Source: an uncultured Anaerolineae bacterium (GTDB lineage: Bacteria > Chloroflexota > Anaerolineae > Aggregatilineales > Phototrophicaceae). From it: a stretch of DNA of 64,000 nt. Position numbers and translations under genes: made by a program. A model generated the notes under the pieces. It was given only the letters and a program-made list of their open reading frames with translations, had not been told where the DNA came from and did not search any database. The DNA lies in the NCBI GenBank assembly GCA_937995825.1, contig CALKJO010000009.1, positions 124,001 to 188,000 on the forward strand, given 5' to 3'. This document shows positions 51,379-60,231 of the stretch, piece by piece (position 1 is the first letter of the stretch; each line of letters starts with the position of its first letter).

Positions 51379-52831
51379 TCAACACATCTCCAACCCACAT
51401 CAACGGCTGCGAGCCGTCTATCGTTATGCTCATAAAAGGCGCGCGCGCGCCCGGCAAAGGCTCGGCAGCCCAATCCGACTGGATCAGCAGCGCTGTCGTC
51501 CCGCCCACCGGGCAGCCATCGGCAGCATTACATGCTGCGCCGGAGAGCAGCAGGTGATACCAGCCGTTATTGCTTGCATTCATCCTGATGATACCACCAT
51601 ATTCGTTCAGTAGCAGCGCACTGCTGCCGCTTGACGGAACTTGGAGGTAAACTGGCTCCGCCATCCGCGCCCATCCCACCGTAATTGACACGCCATCCTG
51701 ACGATTCAACAGAACGACCACGGCGCGGTCATTCGCGGCGACCGCAGCGCGGTCAACGCCTTGAAAATGCTGAATGACCATTCGCCAAGCGTCAAAAGCG
51801 GGACGACGCGACCCGTCGGCGCGCAGCAGACCGAACGACTCCGCGCCGGGCGGCAGATTCCAATCAAAAAACTTGTACACGCCGATATGATCTGCGCCGG
51901 CTGCCAATCCCAGCGCCGCCGCCTGCACCAAGTAGGATGCCTGCTGCGCTAGATCGATCTGCCAGACCGGACGCGCCACACGCCACTGCGGGTCTAAATT
52001 GGGTGACGCATTGGTTTCTACAATCCAGATATGTTTGTGTCCTAACCCATGTGTCTCAAGGATGTTTCGCATCGCCCGCGCAATGTCATAGACCGTCTCA
52101 ACACGAAAGTAGATATGCAGCGTGAGCGCGTCGAAATAATGATCATGCTGCGCCGCGTCCGGGTCTGCATTGATGCGTTCCAGCAAACGGTCCACATAGA
52201 GCCGCCGCCCAACGTTGACATCGTGCCAGTAGGTTGTCCCAGCGACATGGATCAGGGCGTCGGGATTGCCCTGCTTCGCCGCCAGTGCCGCCACCTTGAG
52301 CAGTTGAAAGTAATCTTCCAGATCGCCTTCGAATTCATAGCCGTAGGTCTCGCGGTCAATGTCCGGTTCGTTCCAGATGATGAAGCGCCGGACGCCGCGC
52401 GGGGCGTAGTATTCAGCGGCGCGGCGTATGAAATTTGCCCACAGGTTGCCCGAATCGTCGAGCGGCAGATACAGTCCGCGCGGCACGCCTGCGCCCGGCA
52501 GTCCATCGGTCGCCCAAGCTGGCGTATTTTTGACGACCGCGATCACCTCGCGTCCGCAGTTCTGTGCAGCCTCCAGCCAGCGATCATCGACGTTAAGAGT
52601 GTGCCAGTCGTCGGGTCTGGTCGGCTGATGCTGCGCCCAATCGAAGATGATCCGCTCCCACCCCACCCCAAGCGCACAGGCATCGTCCGGCAACCACATC
52701 CCCTCGATGACCCCGAAGCCGTTCTCCTGACCGCGCGCAGGCACAGCCATCCAGAACACCGTCAAGATCAGGATGAGAATGCGGGGCGCACGTCGATCAG
52801 ACGAAGCTGCGGCGATTGAGCGCCATTCCAT
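51368..52831 (-). CDS. Secreted GH-A-clan glycoside hydrolase-like protein
   Basis: A 487-residue exported protein with a signal peptide (about 1-35, hydrophobic core ILILILTVFWMAV, cleavage near ARG/QE). The TIM-barrel is recognised by GVEWERIIFDWAQHQP-like start, FIIWNEPDIDRETYG (NEP acid/base glutamate) and HIWIVETNASPNLDP (candidate nucleophile glutamate), the GH-A clan layout of GH39-like enzymes. A beta-rich C-terminal region (about 375-487) is typical for such enzymes. The start ATG 52831 has GGAG eight bases upstream, which forces a 64-base overlap with the recJ end, long for this window. It resembles the 42.4-43.8 kb protein only at the active-site level. Confidence 0.8.
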   Translation of the reverse strand: MEWRSIAAASSDRRAPRILILILTVFWMAVPARGQENGFGVIEGMWLPDDACALGVGWERIIFDWAQHQPTRPDDWHTLNVDDRWLEAAQNCGREVIAVVKNTPAWATDGLPGAGVPRGLYLPLDDSGNLWANFIRRAAEYYAPRGVRRFIIWNEPDIDRETYGYEFEGDLEDYFQLLKVAALAAKQGNPDALIHVAGTTYWHDVNVGRRLYVDRLLERINADPDAAQHDHYFDALTLHIYFRVETVYDIARAMRNILETHGLGHKHIWIVETNASPNLDPQWRVARPVWQIDLAQQASYLVQAAALGLAAGADHIGVYKFFDWNLPPGAESFGLLRADGSRRPAFDAWRMVIQHFQGVDRAAVAANDRAVVVLLNRQDGVSITVGWARMAEPVYLQVPSSGSSALLLNEYGGIIRMNASNNGWYHLLLSGAACNAADGCPVGGTTALLIQSDWAAEPLPGARAPFMSITIDGSQPLMWVGDVLNGS

Positions 52832-54525
52832 TCATTGATCTCCAGATGAAACGCGGCGTCGATCTGAGTCCCGACCTGCGCGGCGGCATCCGCCATGTTG
52901 AAGCCAATCGCGTCCAGCGGCGGCATCCCCGCCCGCGCCAGCCGCAGCTTCAGATGCTGCCGCTCTTTCCCGACCGCGCGCCAATCCAGAACGCGCGCGC
53001 CCCGCACTGCCAGGATCGGTTTTGGGTTGCCATGTCCAGTGGGTTCGAGCGCGGAGAACTCTCTGGCAAGATCGAGCGTGATCTGATGAACATCGATCTC
53101 AGCATCGATCTCCAAGACAGGCTGAAGCGGAAGCTCCTGAAGGGACTGGCGCGCCAGGTCGGTCAGGCGTTCGCGCAGGATCGGGATATTTTCGTTGACC
53201 ACGCTGAAGCCTGCCGCCTGAGCATGTCCACCATGCCGAATGAGCAGGTCAGCGCATAGATCGAGCGCATGGGTGATGTCGAATGCTGGAATGCTGCGGC
53301 ATGAAGCGCGGCTCTCATGATCGCCCTCTTCAAGCACTACTGTCGGGCGGAAATACTGCTCCATTAGACGGCCCGCGACCAAGCCGACGATGCCAGGCTG
53401 AAAGCTGCGATCCGATGCAAAGATGAGTGGGGGAAACTCAAACGTGTCTGCGTCCACTGTGTCCAGACTGAGCTGAGCGCGGACAAGTTCCTGCGCCTGC
53501 AGCGTCAATTCCTGACGCCGGACATTCAACGTCTGAAGTTCCTGTGCAAGTTCTGCCGCTTCCGGCTCGTCATTCGAAAGCAGAAGGTGCAGCGCCGTCT
53601 GCGCAGACGCCAGCCGTCCGGCGGCGTTGATCCGCGGTCCGATCGCGTAGCCGATCCGGTCGCTGTCCACATCTGCCGGCTTAAGTCCCGCGAATTCAAG
53701 CAGCTTGATCACTCCAAGACGCGGCGCGCGCTGAATCTGATCGAGACCGCGTTTGACCAATGCGCGATTTTCCAGACGGTTGAGCGGCGCGAGGTCGGCG
53801 ACCGTTCCAATCGCCACCAGATCGACCAGATCATCGACCGTCAAGCCCGGTTGATAGCCATTTCTCGCGTTCGCCCGCTGCACCGTCAGCAGTGCCTGCG
53901 CCAGACGAAATGCCACGCCGACGCCGGCGAGCATCGGCTCGGAATACGGAAAATCAGGCAGCTTCGGGTTGATGACGGCATACGCGGGCGGGACATCTGC
54001 GCCGGGCGTGTGGTGATCAGTGATGATGATGTCCAGACCGGCAGCATTCCCCTCCTCAACTTCAACAATAGAACGGATGCCGCAGTCCACCGTGATCACC
54101 AGTTTCGTGCCGGACGCCGCCAGTTTGCGCAGCGCCTCGCCATTCAGACCGTATCCCTCATCCACCCGATGCGGGATATACGGCTCAACCAGCGCACCGA
54201 TCTCGCGCAGTGTCAGCACCATCAGCGCGGTCGAAGTCACGCCATCCGCGTCGAAGTCTCCATAGACGGTGATCTTTTCTCTACGCGCGATAGCCTGGCG
54301 AATCCGTGCCACCGCGCGGACAATCGGCGTATTCGGGCGCGTGGACAGCGCCAAAAACCGCCCCAGCTCAATATCAGCGCTATGCAGAAACGCGCGCGCG
54401 TCCGCTGGATCGGTGAAACCGCGATTGTAGAGAATCTGCGCAAGCGTCGGACTGATACCCGAATAAGCGCGCAGGTGTTCAATGGGCGCAGGCAGGGCGA
54501 TCTGCCAGCGTTTAGGCGGAGACAT
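52768..54525 (-). CDS. recJ: Single-stranded-DNA-specific exonuclease RecJ
   Basis: A 585-residue 5'-3' exonuclease of recombination and base-excision repair. DHH-domain motifs are clear: TVYGDFDADGVTSTALM, PHRVDEGYGLN, TVDCGIRS and IITDHHTPG (DHH). The DHHA1 part shows GHAQAAGFSVV and the C-terminal OB-like DNA-binding domain has EPTGHGNPKPIL and VGKERQHLKLRL. The length is normal for RecJ. The 3' end overlaps the next gene by 64 bases; the 5' end overlaps the -35 region of the divergent fmt promoter. Confidence 0.96.
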   Translation of the reverse strand: MSPPKRWQIALPAPIEHLRAYSGISPTLAQILYNRGFTDPADARAFLHSADIELGRFLALSTRPNTPIVRAVARIRQAIARREKITVYGDFDADGVTSTALMVLTLREIGALVEPYIPHRVDEGYGLNGEALRKLAASGTKLVITVDCGIRSIVEVEEGNAAGLDIIITDHHTPGADVPPAYAVINPKLPDFPYSEPMLAGVGVAFRLAQALLTVQRANARNGYQPGLTVDDLVDLVAIGTVADLAPLNRLENRALVKRGLDQIQRAPRLGVIKLLEFAGLKPADVDSDRIGYAIGPRINAAGRLASAQTALHLLLSNDEPEAAELAQELQTLNVRRQELTLQAQELVRAQLSLDTVDADTFEFPPLIFASDRSFQPGIVGLVAGRLMEQYFRPTVVLEEGDHESRASCRSIPAFDITHALDLCADLLIRHGGHAQAAGFSVVNENIPILRERLTDLARQSLQELPLQPVLEIDAEIDVHQITLDLAREFSALEPTGHGNPKPILAVRGARVLDWRAVGKERQHLKLRLARAGMPPLDAIGFNMADAAAQVGTQIDAAFHLEINEWNGAQSPQLRLIDVRPAFSS

Positions 54526-54553
54526 GGACAGCCACTCGTCAACACCGTAGAAT
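54525..54553 (+). promoter_or_regulatory. Promoter of fmt-sua5
   Basis: TGGACA (54525-54530, 5/6), 17-base spacer, TAGAAT (54548-54553, 5/6). The -35 overlaps the first base of recJ, so the divergent genes share this space. Confidence 0.65.
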
Positions 54554-54595
54554 GATGCGGATTATCATCAATTTTGGGCAGATGGACAAGCGCTG

Positions 54596-55513
54596 ATGGC
54601 TCGAATTGTTTTTATGGGAACGCCTGACTTTGCCGTGCCAACGCTCCGACGTCTGATCAAGACATACGACGTGATCGGCGTCGTGACGCAGCCCGACCGA
54701 CCAGCCGGGCGCGGAAGCAAGATTCAGATGTCCCCGGTCAAGCTGACCGCGCTGGACGCTGGCATCCCCGTTTTTCAGCCGGAGAAGCTGCGCCGCCCTG
54801 AGGCAGTTGACCAGCTCCGCCAGTGGGACGCTGAGCTTTACGTAGTCGCCGCGTTCGGTCAGATTTTACCGCAGGCGGTGCTGGATGTACCGCGCTTTGG
54901 TTCAATCAATGTCCATGCTTCGCTGCTGCCGCGCTGGCGGGGCGCAGCGCCGATTCAGGCGGCGATCCGCGCTGGCGACGCCGAAACCGGCATCACCATC
55001 ATGAAAATGGATGCCGGTCTGGACACGGGTCCGATCCTATCTCAGCGCGCTATCCCGATTGCGGACGATGAAACAGGGCAGTCGCTTCATGACAAACTGG
55101 CGGAGCTTGGTGGTGAACTGCTGATCGACACCCTGCCAGGCTACCTGAACGGGTCGATCCAACCCATCCCGCAGGACGACTCGCTCGCTACCTTTGCGCC
55201 GCGCATCGACAAGAATGAGGGGCGGATCGACTGGACGCAGTCCGCTGAACAGATCGCGCGCACGGTGCGCGCCTTCACGCCACGGCCCGGTACGTTCACA
55301 TACTGGAAGGATCATCTGCTCAAAATCCTGACAGGACAGTCTCTTGAGGGAAGCGCGCCCACCGGCGCAGTGGTCGAGCAAAATGGCTTGATCGCAGTTG
55401 GGACAGGGAATGGGCTGTTCCGACTTGAGCGCGTGCAGTTGGAAGGACGCAACCCGACCCACATCGATGATTTTGTGCGCGGTTATCCCGATTTCCTCGG
55501 ATCGCAGCTGTGA
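54596..55513 (+). CDS. fmt: Methionyl-tRNA formyltransferase
   Basis: Formylates initiator Met-tRNA with 10-formyl-tetrahydrofolate. The 305-residue protein starts with IVFMGTPDFAVPTLRRLI, has QPDRPAGRGSKIQMSPVK and the catalytic block INVHASLLPRWRGAAPIQAAI, with MDAGLDTGPIL and the C-terminal RNA-binding domain starting about residue 205. It is the first gene of an operon with sua5, overlapping it by GTGA. Confidence 0.97.
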   Translation: MARIVFMGTPDFAVPTLRRLIKTYDVIGVVTQPDRPAGRGSKIQMSPVKLTALDAGIPVFQPEKLRRPEAVDQLRQWDAELYVVAAFGQILPQAVLDVPRFGSINVHASLLPRWRGAAPIQAAIRAGDAETGITIMKMDAGLDTGPILSQRAIPIADDETGQSLHDKLAELGGELLIDTLPGYLNGSIQPIPQDDSLATFAPRIDKNEGRIDWTQSAEQIARTVRAFTPRPGTFTYWKDHLLKILTGQSLEGSAPTGAVVEQNGLIAVGTGNGLFRLERVQLEGRNPTHIDDFVRGYPDFLGSQL

Positions 55514-56556
55514 AGACGCGCATCCTTGCGATTGATCCGCTTCATCCTGCTCCCGATGTTATCGCTGAGGCGGCGCACGTCCTGCGATCTGGTGGACTGG
55601 TTGCATTTCCAACCGAGACCGTTTACGGGCTGGGCGCAAACGCGCTCGATCCGGCAGCCGTTGCGCGCATTTTCGCCGCCAAAGACCGACCCGCGACCAA
55701 CCCCCTGATCGTCCACATCGCTGAACGCGCCGATCTGGTGTCCGTTGCGGTCGATCTGCCGCCTATTGCAGATGAATTCGTGCGGCAGCATTTCCCCGGC
55801 GCACTGACTCTGATCCTGAAACGCCACCCGCGCATTGCGGCGAATGTCTCGGCGGGGCTGGACACCATAGCGGTGCGGATGCCATCGCACCCCGTTGCTC
55901 AAGCGCTGATCGGGGCGGCGGGCGTGCCAGTGGCTGCGCCGAGCGCCAATCGCTTCAGCCGTCCCAGCGCGACCACAGCCGCGCACGTCCTGCAAGACCT
56001 GGAAAATCGAGTCGATCTGATCCTGGATGGCGGCGCAGCGCTCATCGGCATCGAGTCCACCATTCTCGATCTGACGGTCGATCCGCCGGCAGTGCTGCGT
56101 CCTGGAGGCGTGCCGCTGGAGTCGATCAGGCAGATCGTCCCCAACGCTGCCGTTCATTCGCGCTTCCTCGAAATCGACTCTGCCGCCAGCGCGCCCGGTC
56201 AGATGCTCAAGCACTATTCACCGCGCGCCGAACTGCGCTTTTACGTCGGCACTCCGCAGAGCATGATCGCACACATAGCGAAGGACGCCCACGCCCTGAT
56301 CGCGGCGGGGAGGCGAGTCGGTGTGCTAGCGGCGGATGAAGACAGGCTCGATCTGCCCGGCGCAGCGGTTATGCGGCTTGGGTCAGCATCCGATCTGGAT
56401 CAAATCGCGGTCAGATTGTTCAGCGGGATGCGCGATCTGGATGCGCAGCATGTCGACGTCATTCTAGCGCGGGACTTCGGGGAAGATGGCTTAGGGCTGG
56501 CGCTTCGGGATCGACTCACCCGCGCCGCCGAAGGGCGCGTTCTTCGGGTAGAATGA
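55510..56556 (+). CDS. tsaC: L-threonylcarbamoyladenylate synthase (Sua5 type)
   Basis: Makes the threonylcarbamoyl-AMP used for t6A modification of tRNA position 37. The YrdC domain is complete: GGLVAFPTETVYGLGANALDP, KDRPATNPLIVH, HFPGALTLILKR, VPVAAPSANRFSRPS and IESTILDLTVDPPAVLRPGG. A C-terminal Sua5 domain (about 225-348) follows the linker APGQMLKHYSPRAEL, so this is the two-domain Sua5 form (348 residues). The start GTG at 55510 overlaps the fmt stop. TsaB, D and E are not in the window. Confidence 0.96.
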   Translation: MKTRILAIDPLHPAPDVIAEAAHVLRSGGLVAFPTETVYGLGANALDPAAVARIFAAKDRPATNPLIVHIAERADLVSVAVDLPPIADEFVRQHFPGALTLILKRHPRIAANVSAGLDTIAVRMPSHPVAQALIGAAGVPVAAPSANRFSRPSATTAAHVLQDLENRVDLILDGGAALIGIESTILDLTVDPPAVLRPGGVPLESIRQIVPNAAVHSRFLEIDSAASAPGQMLKHYSPRAELRFYVGTPQSMIAHIAKDAHALIAAGRRVGVLAADEDRLDLPGAAVMRLGSASDLDQIAVRLFSGMRDLDAQHVDVILARDFGEDGLGLALRDRLTRAAEGRVLRVE

Positions 56557-56580
56557 AAAAGGGCGCCCGCGCGGACGCCC
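56556..56580 (-). terminator. Intrinsic terminator of mdh
   Basis: Minus strand: GGGCG pairs with CGCCC around a ten-base loop and is followed by five T residues. The stem is short but GC-only; it sits 12 bases after the mdh stop. Confidence 0.6.
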
Positions 56581-56591
56581 CGGAATGCGGC

Positions 56592-57545
56592 TCAGTAGCC
56601 GAGAACACCGACCACCGATGAGACGGACTTGGCGCTGACCGCGAGCATGTTCTTTTCCTCATCGTTGAGTTCCATTTCAATGACCTTCTCGACGCCGTTC
56701 GCGCCCAGCACCGCCGGCACGCCGATGTACAGTCCATTGTAGCCATACTGACCGGTCAGGTAGACCGCGCATGGCAGCACGCGCTTCTGATCGCGAATGA
56801 TCGCCTCGACCATCTCCGCCGCCGCCGCGCCCGGCGCATACCATGCGCTCACGCCGATCAGCCCGACGATCTCCCCGCCGCCCTTGCGCGTCCGCTCAAT
56901 GATCGCGTTGAGGCGATCCGGCGGGATCAGCTCCGTCACCGGGATGCCCGCTACCGAGGTATGACGCGGCAGCGGAACCATATCATCGCCATGACCGCCC
57001 AGCACGATCCCATGCACATCGCGCACGCTCACGCCGAGTTCCATTGCGATAAAAGCTTTATAGCGCGCAGTGTCCAGCGTCCCCGCCATGCCGATCACGC
57101 GCTCCGACGGGAAGCCGCTCTCATGCAGCGCCACATGACACATGGCATCAAGCGGATTTGAGACGACGATGATGATCGCGTTGGGCGAGTGAGCGACGAC
57201 CTGCCTGGTCACATCACCGACGATCTCCTGATTGGTCTTGACCAATTCATCTCGGCTGGGGAACGTGCCATCCGGTTTCTTCTTGCGCGGAACGCCCGCC
57301 GTGATCACGACGACATTGCTGTCCGCGGTCAGGCTGTAATCATTGCCCCCGCTGACAGCAATGTCATATTTCATCACTGGGAAACTCTCCATCAGATCGA
57401 GCGCTTTGCCTTTGGCGACGTTCCCCGGCGGATCGCCGGCAATGTCGATCAGGACGACATCCGCCAGTTCGCGCCCGGCAATCCAGTGCGCGCACGTTGC
57501 GCCCACATTGCCAGCGCCGACAATCGTCACTTTACTGCGACTCAT
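56592..57545 (-). CDS. mdh: Malate dehydrogenase (LDH-like type)
   Basis: Interconverts malate and oxaloacetate with NAD. The 317 residues start with KVTIVGAGNVGATCAHWIAG (NAD-binding) and have VVITAGVPRKKKPDGTFPSRDELV, whose first Arg selects the C4 dicarboxylate (lactate dehydrogenases have Gln), VVSNPLDAMCHVA, MAGTLDTARYKAF and the catalytic histidine in VLGGHGDDMVPL. The KKKPDGTFPSR stretch is slightly longer than the usual active-site loop. ATG 57545 (GGAG ten bases upstream) replaces a longer start. It lies after pckA, separated by a hairpin, and the pair would connect oxaloacetate to PEP and malate. Confidence 0.95.
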   Translation of the reverse strand: MSRSKVTIVGAGNVGATCAHWIAGRELADVVLIDIAGDPPGNVAKGKALDLMESFPVMKYDIAVSGGNDYSLTADSNVVVITAGVPRKKKPDGTFPSRDELVKTNQEIVGDVTRQVVAHSPNAIIIVVSNPLDAMCHVALHESGFPSERVIGMAGTLDTARYKAFIAMELGVSVRDVHGIVLGGHGDDMVPLPRHTSVAGIPVTELIPPDRLNAIIERTRKGGGEIVGLIGVSAWYAPGAAAAEMVEAIIRDQKRVLPCAVYLTGQYGYNGLYIGVPAVLGANGVEKVIEMELNDEEKNMLAVSAKSVSSVVGVLGY

Positions 57546-57647
57546 AATTGACTTTCTCCATTCCATTCTCTTGGGAAAAAAACAAGCTGAGGTAAGGATA
57601 ACACTGTCAGCGATGCGCGGGAAGATCGAGGCAGGTTGTGCCGGGTG

Positions 57648-57685
57648 AAAAAGTTGGCGAGGGCGCTGGTGGTTGCAGCGCCCTC
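57648..57685 (-). terminator. Intrinsic terminator between pckA and mdh
   Basis: GAGGGCGCTG pairs perfectly with CAGCGCCCTC around a seven-base loop (10 pairs). Read on the minus strand, the stem is followed by GCCAAC and then five T residues, so the T run is offset. It may allow partial read-through to mdh. Confidence 0.75.
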
Positions 57686-57697
57686 ACCCACGTTATC

Positions 57698-59305
57698 TCA
57701 CCCCTTCGGCGCAGCGGCGAGGACATCTTCACCCGCCTGCGACTCATACTTGGCGAAGTTATCGCGGAACTTGCCCGCCAGCTCGCGCGCTTTGGCGTCA
57801 TAGGCATCCTTGTCCGCCCAGGTGCTGCGCGGATTGAGCAGCTCATCCGGCACGCCAGGTACGCTGACCGGTACGTGCAGCCCGAAGATCGGGTCTTCGA
57901 CTGTCTCAACATCCTTCAGCGATCCATCCAGCACCGACGTCACAATGGCGCGGGTCACCGCCAGCGACATACGCTCACCAACGCCATAGCCGCCGCCCGT
58001 CCAGCCGGTGTTGATCAGCCAGACCTGTGAACCGTGCTTGTTGAGCTTCTCACGCAGCAGCTTGGCATAGTCCATCGGATGCAGCGGCATGAAGGGCGCG
58101 CCAAAGCATGCGCTGAAAGTCGCGGTCGGGTCTTTGACGCCGCGCTCCGTCCCGGCAACCTTCGCCGTGTAGCCGCTGATGAAATGGTACATCGCTTGTT
58201 CGGGCGTCAGTTTGGCAACAGGCGGGAGCACACCGAAGGCGTCCGCCGTCAGGAAGATGATATGCTTCGGATGCCCGGCGACACCAGAGCGATCCGCGTT
58301 TGAAATCGTGTCGATAGCATACGCAGCGCGCGTGTTTTCCGTGTAAGTATCATCATCGAGATCGAGCCGCCGCGTGACCGAGTCGAGAACGACATTCTCC
58401 AGCACCGTCCCGAACTGGCGGGTCTTCTGATAGATTTCCGGCTCGCCCGTCTTGCTAAGGCGGATCACTTTGGCATAGCAGCCGCCTTCAAAGTTGAAGA
58501 TACCATCATCGCTCCAGCCATGCTCATCATCGCCGATCAGGACGCGGTTCGGGTCAGAACTGAGCGTCGTCTTGCCCGTGCCGGACAGCCCGAAGAACAG
58601 CGCAACATCATCCTTGTCCTTGCCATAGTTGGCGGAGCAGTGCATCGGCATCACGCCTTGAAATGGCAGCAGGAAGTTGAGGACGCTGAAAATCGACTTC
58701 TTCATCTCGCCCGCGTATTCTGTCCCACCGATCAGCACCATCCGGCGCTTGAAGTTGACCAAAATGAAAGTGGATGAGAGCGTTTCATCAACTTCAGGAC
58801 TGGCATGAAAGCCGGGTGCATCGATCACGGTGAACTGTGGGACGTGATTCTCCAGCTCTTCCGGCTTTGCTTTGATGAACATGATGCGCGCGAACAAATT
58901 GTGCCAAGCATACTGGGTCACGACTCGCACGGGCAGGCGATATTTCGGGTCTGCGCCCGCGAAGCAGTCCTGGACGTAGACATCCTTGCCCTGGAAATAT
59001 GCCATCATCCGGCGATGAAGCTGGTCGAAGGCAGCCGGTTCGAACGGCTTATTGACCGGTCCCCACCAGACCTTGTCCGCCGTCACGTCATCCTTGACAA
59101 TGAACTTATCATTGGGAGAGCGTCCCGTATGGCTGCCTGTGCGCACAACCAGCGGACCCAGATGAGCAACTGTGCCTTCGCGATTGCGAAGCGCATGTTC
59201 GTAAAGCGCGGACGTGGACAGATTCCAGTAGACAGTGCCGAGGTCTGAAAAACCGTGATTCTCCAGCCCGTGCGAGCTTGCAACCTGTTTGCTGATAACA
59301 GTCAT
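57698..59305 (-). CDS. pckA: Phosphoenolpyruvate carboxykinase (ATP)
   Basis: Converts oxaloacetate and ATP to PEP, CO2 and ADP for gluconeogenesis, or works in reverse. The 535 residues match the ATP-type enzyme: GSHTGRSPNDKFIV, GEMKKSIFSVLNFLLP, the P-loop GLSGTGKTTLS, DDEHGWSDDGIFNFEGGCYAK (kinase-2 metal site) and GWTGGGYGVGERM. I prefer the second ATG at 59305 (MTVISKQ), which has AGGAGG ten bases upstream; the ATG at 59314 lies too close to it. A CRP-type site stands 71 bases upstream. Confidence 0.97.
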   Translation of the reverse strand: MTVISKQVASSHGLENHGFSDLGTVYWNLSTSALYEHALRNREGTVAHLGPLVVRTGSHTGRSPNDKFIVKDDVTADKVWWGPVNKPFEPAAFDQLHRRMMAYFQGKDVYVQDCFAGADPKYRLPVRVVTQYAWHNLFARIMFIKAKPEELENHVPQFTVIDAPGFHASPEVDETLSSTFILVNFKRRMVLIGGTEYAGEMKKSIFSVLNFLLPFQGVMPMHCSANYGKDKDDVALFFGLSGTGKTTLSSDPNRVLIGDDEHGWSDDGIFNFEGGCYAKVIRLSKTGEPEIYQKTRQFGTVLENVVLDSVTRRLDLDDDTYTENTRAAYAIDTISNADRSGVAGHPKHIIFLTADAFGVLPPVAKLTPEQAMYHFISGYTAKVAGTERGVKDPTATFSACFGAPFMPLHPMDYAKLLREKLNKHGSQVWLINTGWTGGGYGVGERMSLAVTRAIVTSVLDGSLKDVETVEDPIFGLHVPVSVPGVPDELLNPRSTWADKDAYDAKARELAGKFRDNFAKYESQAGEDVLAAAPKG

Positions 59306-59375
59306 AAGGAGCATACCTCCTGTTTGGGTTCATCATGAGAATACGTGATCGGAACAGCAAAAAACCAATGATCTT

Positions 59376-59391
59376 TGTGATATTTATCACA
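59376..59391. promoter_or_regulatory. CRP/FNR-family operator upstream of pckA
   Basis: TGTGATATTTATCACA: six-base perfect arms (TGTGAT/ATCACA) with a four-base centre, exactly matching the E. coli CRP consensus TGTGA-N6-TCACA. Its centre is 78 bases from the pckA ATG. A TATTCT -10-like element (minus strand, 59343-59338) puts the centre at about -52 from a predicted start site, on a helical face suited to activation. No CRP-type gene is present in the window. Confidence 0.7.
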
Positions 59392-59417
59392 TGAGAAAGG
59401 TCACGCGGGGACATTCA

Positions 59418-60059
59418 TTAAGCGCCATCCGCTTCTGTAGGAATATCACGTTGGAGATGGCGAACTGCGGCTGCCTCCGTCAGATGCCATCCCGTCGCAT
59501 TTTGGGTGAGAGTCGTAATTGACGTGTTGTGAATATGAATCTGGCGCATGTTGTGATCGTTCGGGAAGAGCTTCATCAGCAGAACTTTAATCGCACCGCC
59601 ATGTGAAACCACCGCGACCGTCGAACCGGAGGGATACGCCGACTCAAGCTCAGTGAACGCCTGATGCACGCGCTGCTGCATCAGGCGGCGCGACTCCCCA
59701 TCAGGAAAAACAAAGCCGAGATAGTCGTCATACATCGCTTGAGCAGCTTCAGGATATTTTGCCTGGATTTCGGGCAGCGTCAGCCCCTGAAATACGCCGA
59801 GATTCATCTCGCGCCAGCGCGCATCGAGATGAAGCGTTAATCCTGTTTGGTTCGCAATCGCCTGCGCTGTCGCTCGTGCGCGGCTGAGATCGCTGCTGTG
59901 GAGCGCGGTCAGTGCTGTATCGCGCAGAAAAGCCGCCAGCGCTTCCGCCTGTGCCTTTCCCTCGTCGTTGAGCGGGACATCAAGCTGACCCTGCCAGCGA
60001 CCATTGAGATTCCAGTCCGTTTGTCCATGGCGAATCAGCAGAATCCGTGTTTCACTCAT
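59418..60059 (-). CDS. Histidine-phosphatase-superfamily protein (phosphoglycerate-mutase-like)
   Basis: The 213 residues begin MSETRILLIRHGQTDWNLNGRWQG, the RHG motif with the phospho-histidine; the C-terminal VAVVSHGGAIKVLLM supplies the second histidine. The middle contains LHSSDLSRARATAQAIA and WREMNLGVFQGLTLPEIQ. This matches 2,3-bisphosphoglycerate-independent-like or alpha-ribazole-phosphatase-type members, and the exact substrate (phosphosugar or nucleotide) cannot be decided. It lies upstream of pckA in the same direction. Confidence 0.88.
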   Translation of the reverse strand: MSETRILLIRHGQTDWNLNGRWQGQLDVPLNDEGKAQAEALAAFLRDTALTALHSSDLSRARATAQAIANQTGLTLHLDARWREMNLGVFQGLTLPEIQAKYPEAAQAMYDDYLGFVFPDGESRRLMQQRVHQAFTELESAYPSGSTVAVVSHGGAIKVLLMKLFPNDHNMRQIHIHNTSITTLTQNATGWHLTEAAAVRHLQRDIPTEADGA

Positions 60060-60231
60060 GCGGTGTCTTTTTCATCCTCGTGATCGACGTGATGGTATGG
60101 TAACTTCAGATGAGCATGTTTGCTAGCGTCGGTGTTGGCATCTGGCTCAAAAAAGGTTTGACGAGCGCTGTGTCCGGCGGCAAAATGATAGACATATCAA
60201 TCAAAACCTAAGCGGTTGCATTGGAGCAGGG

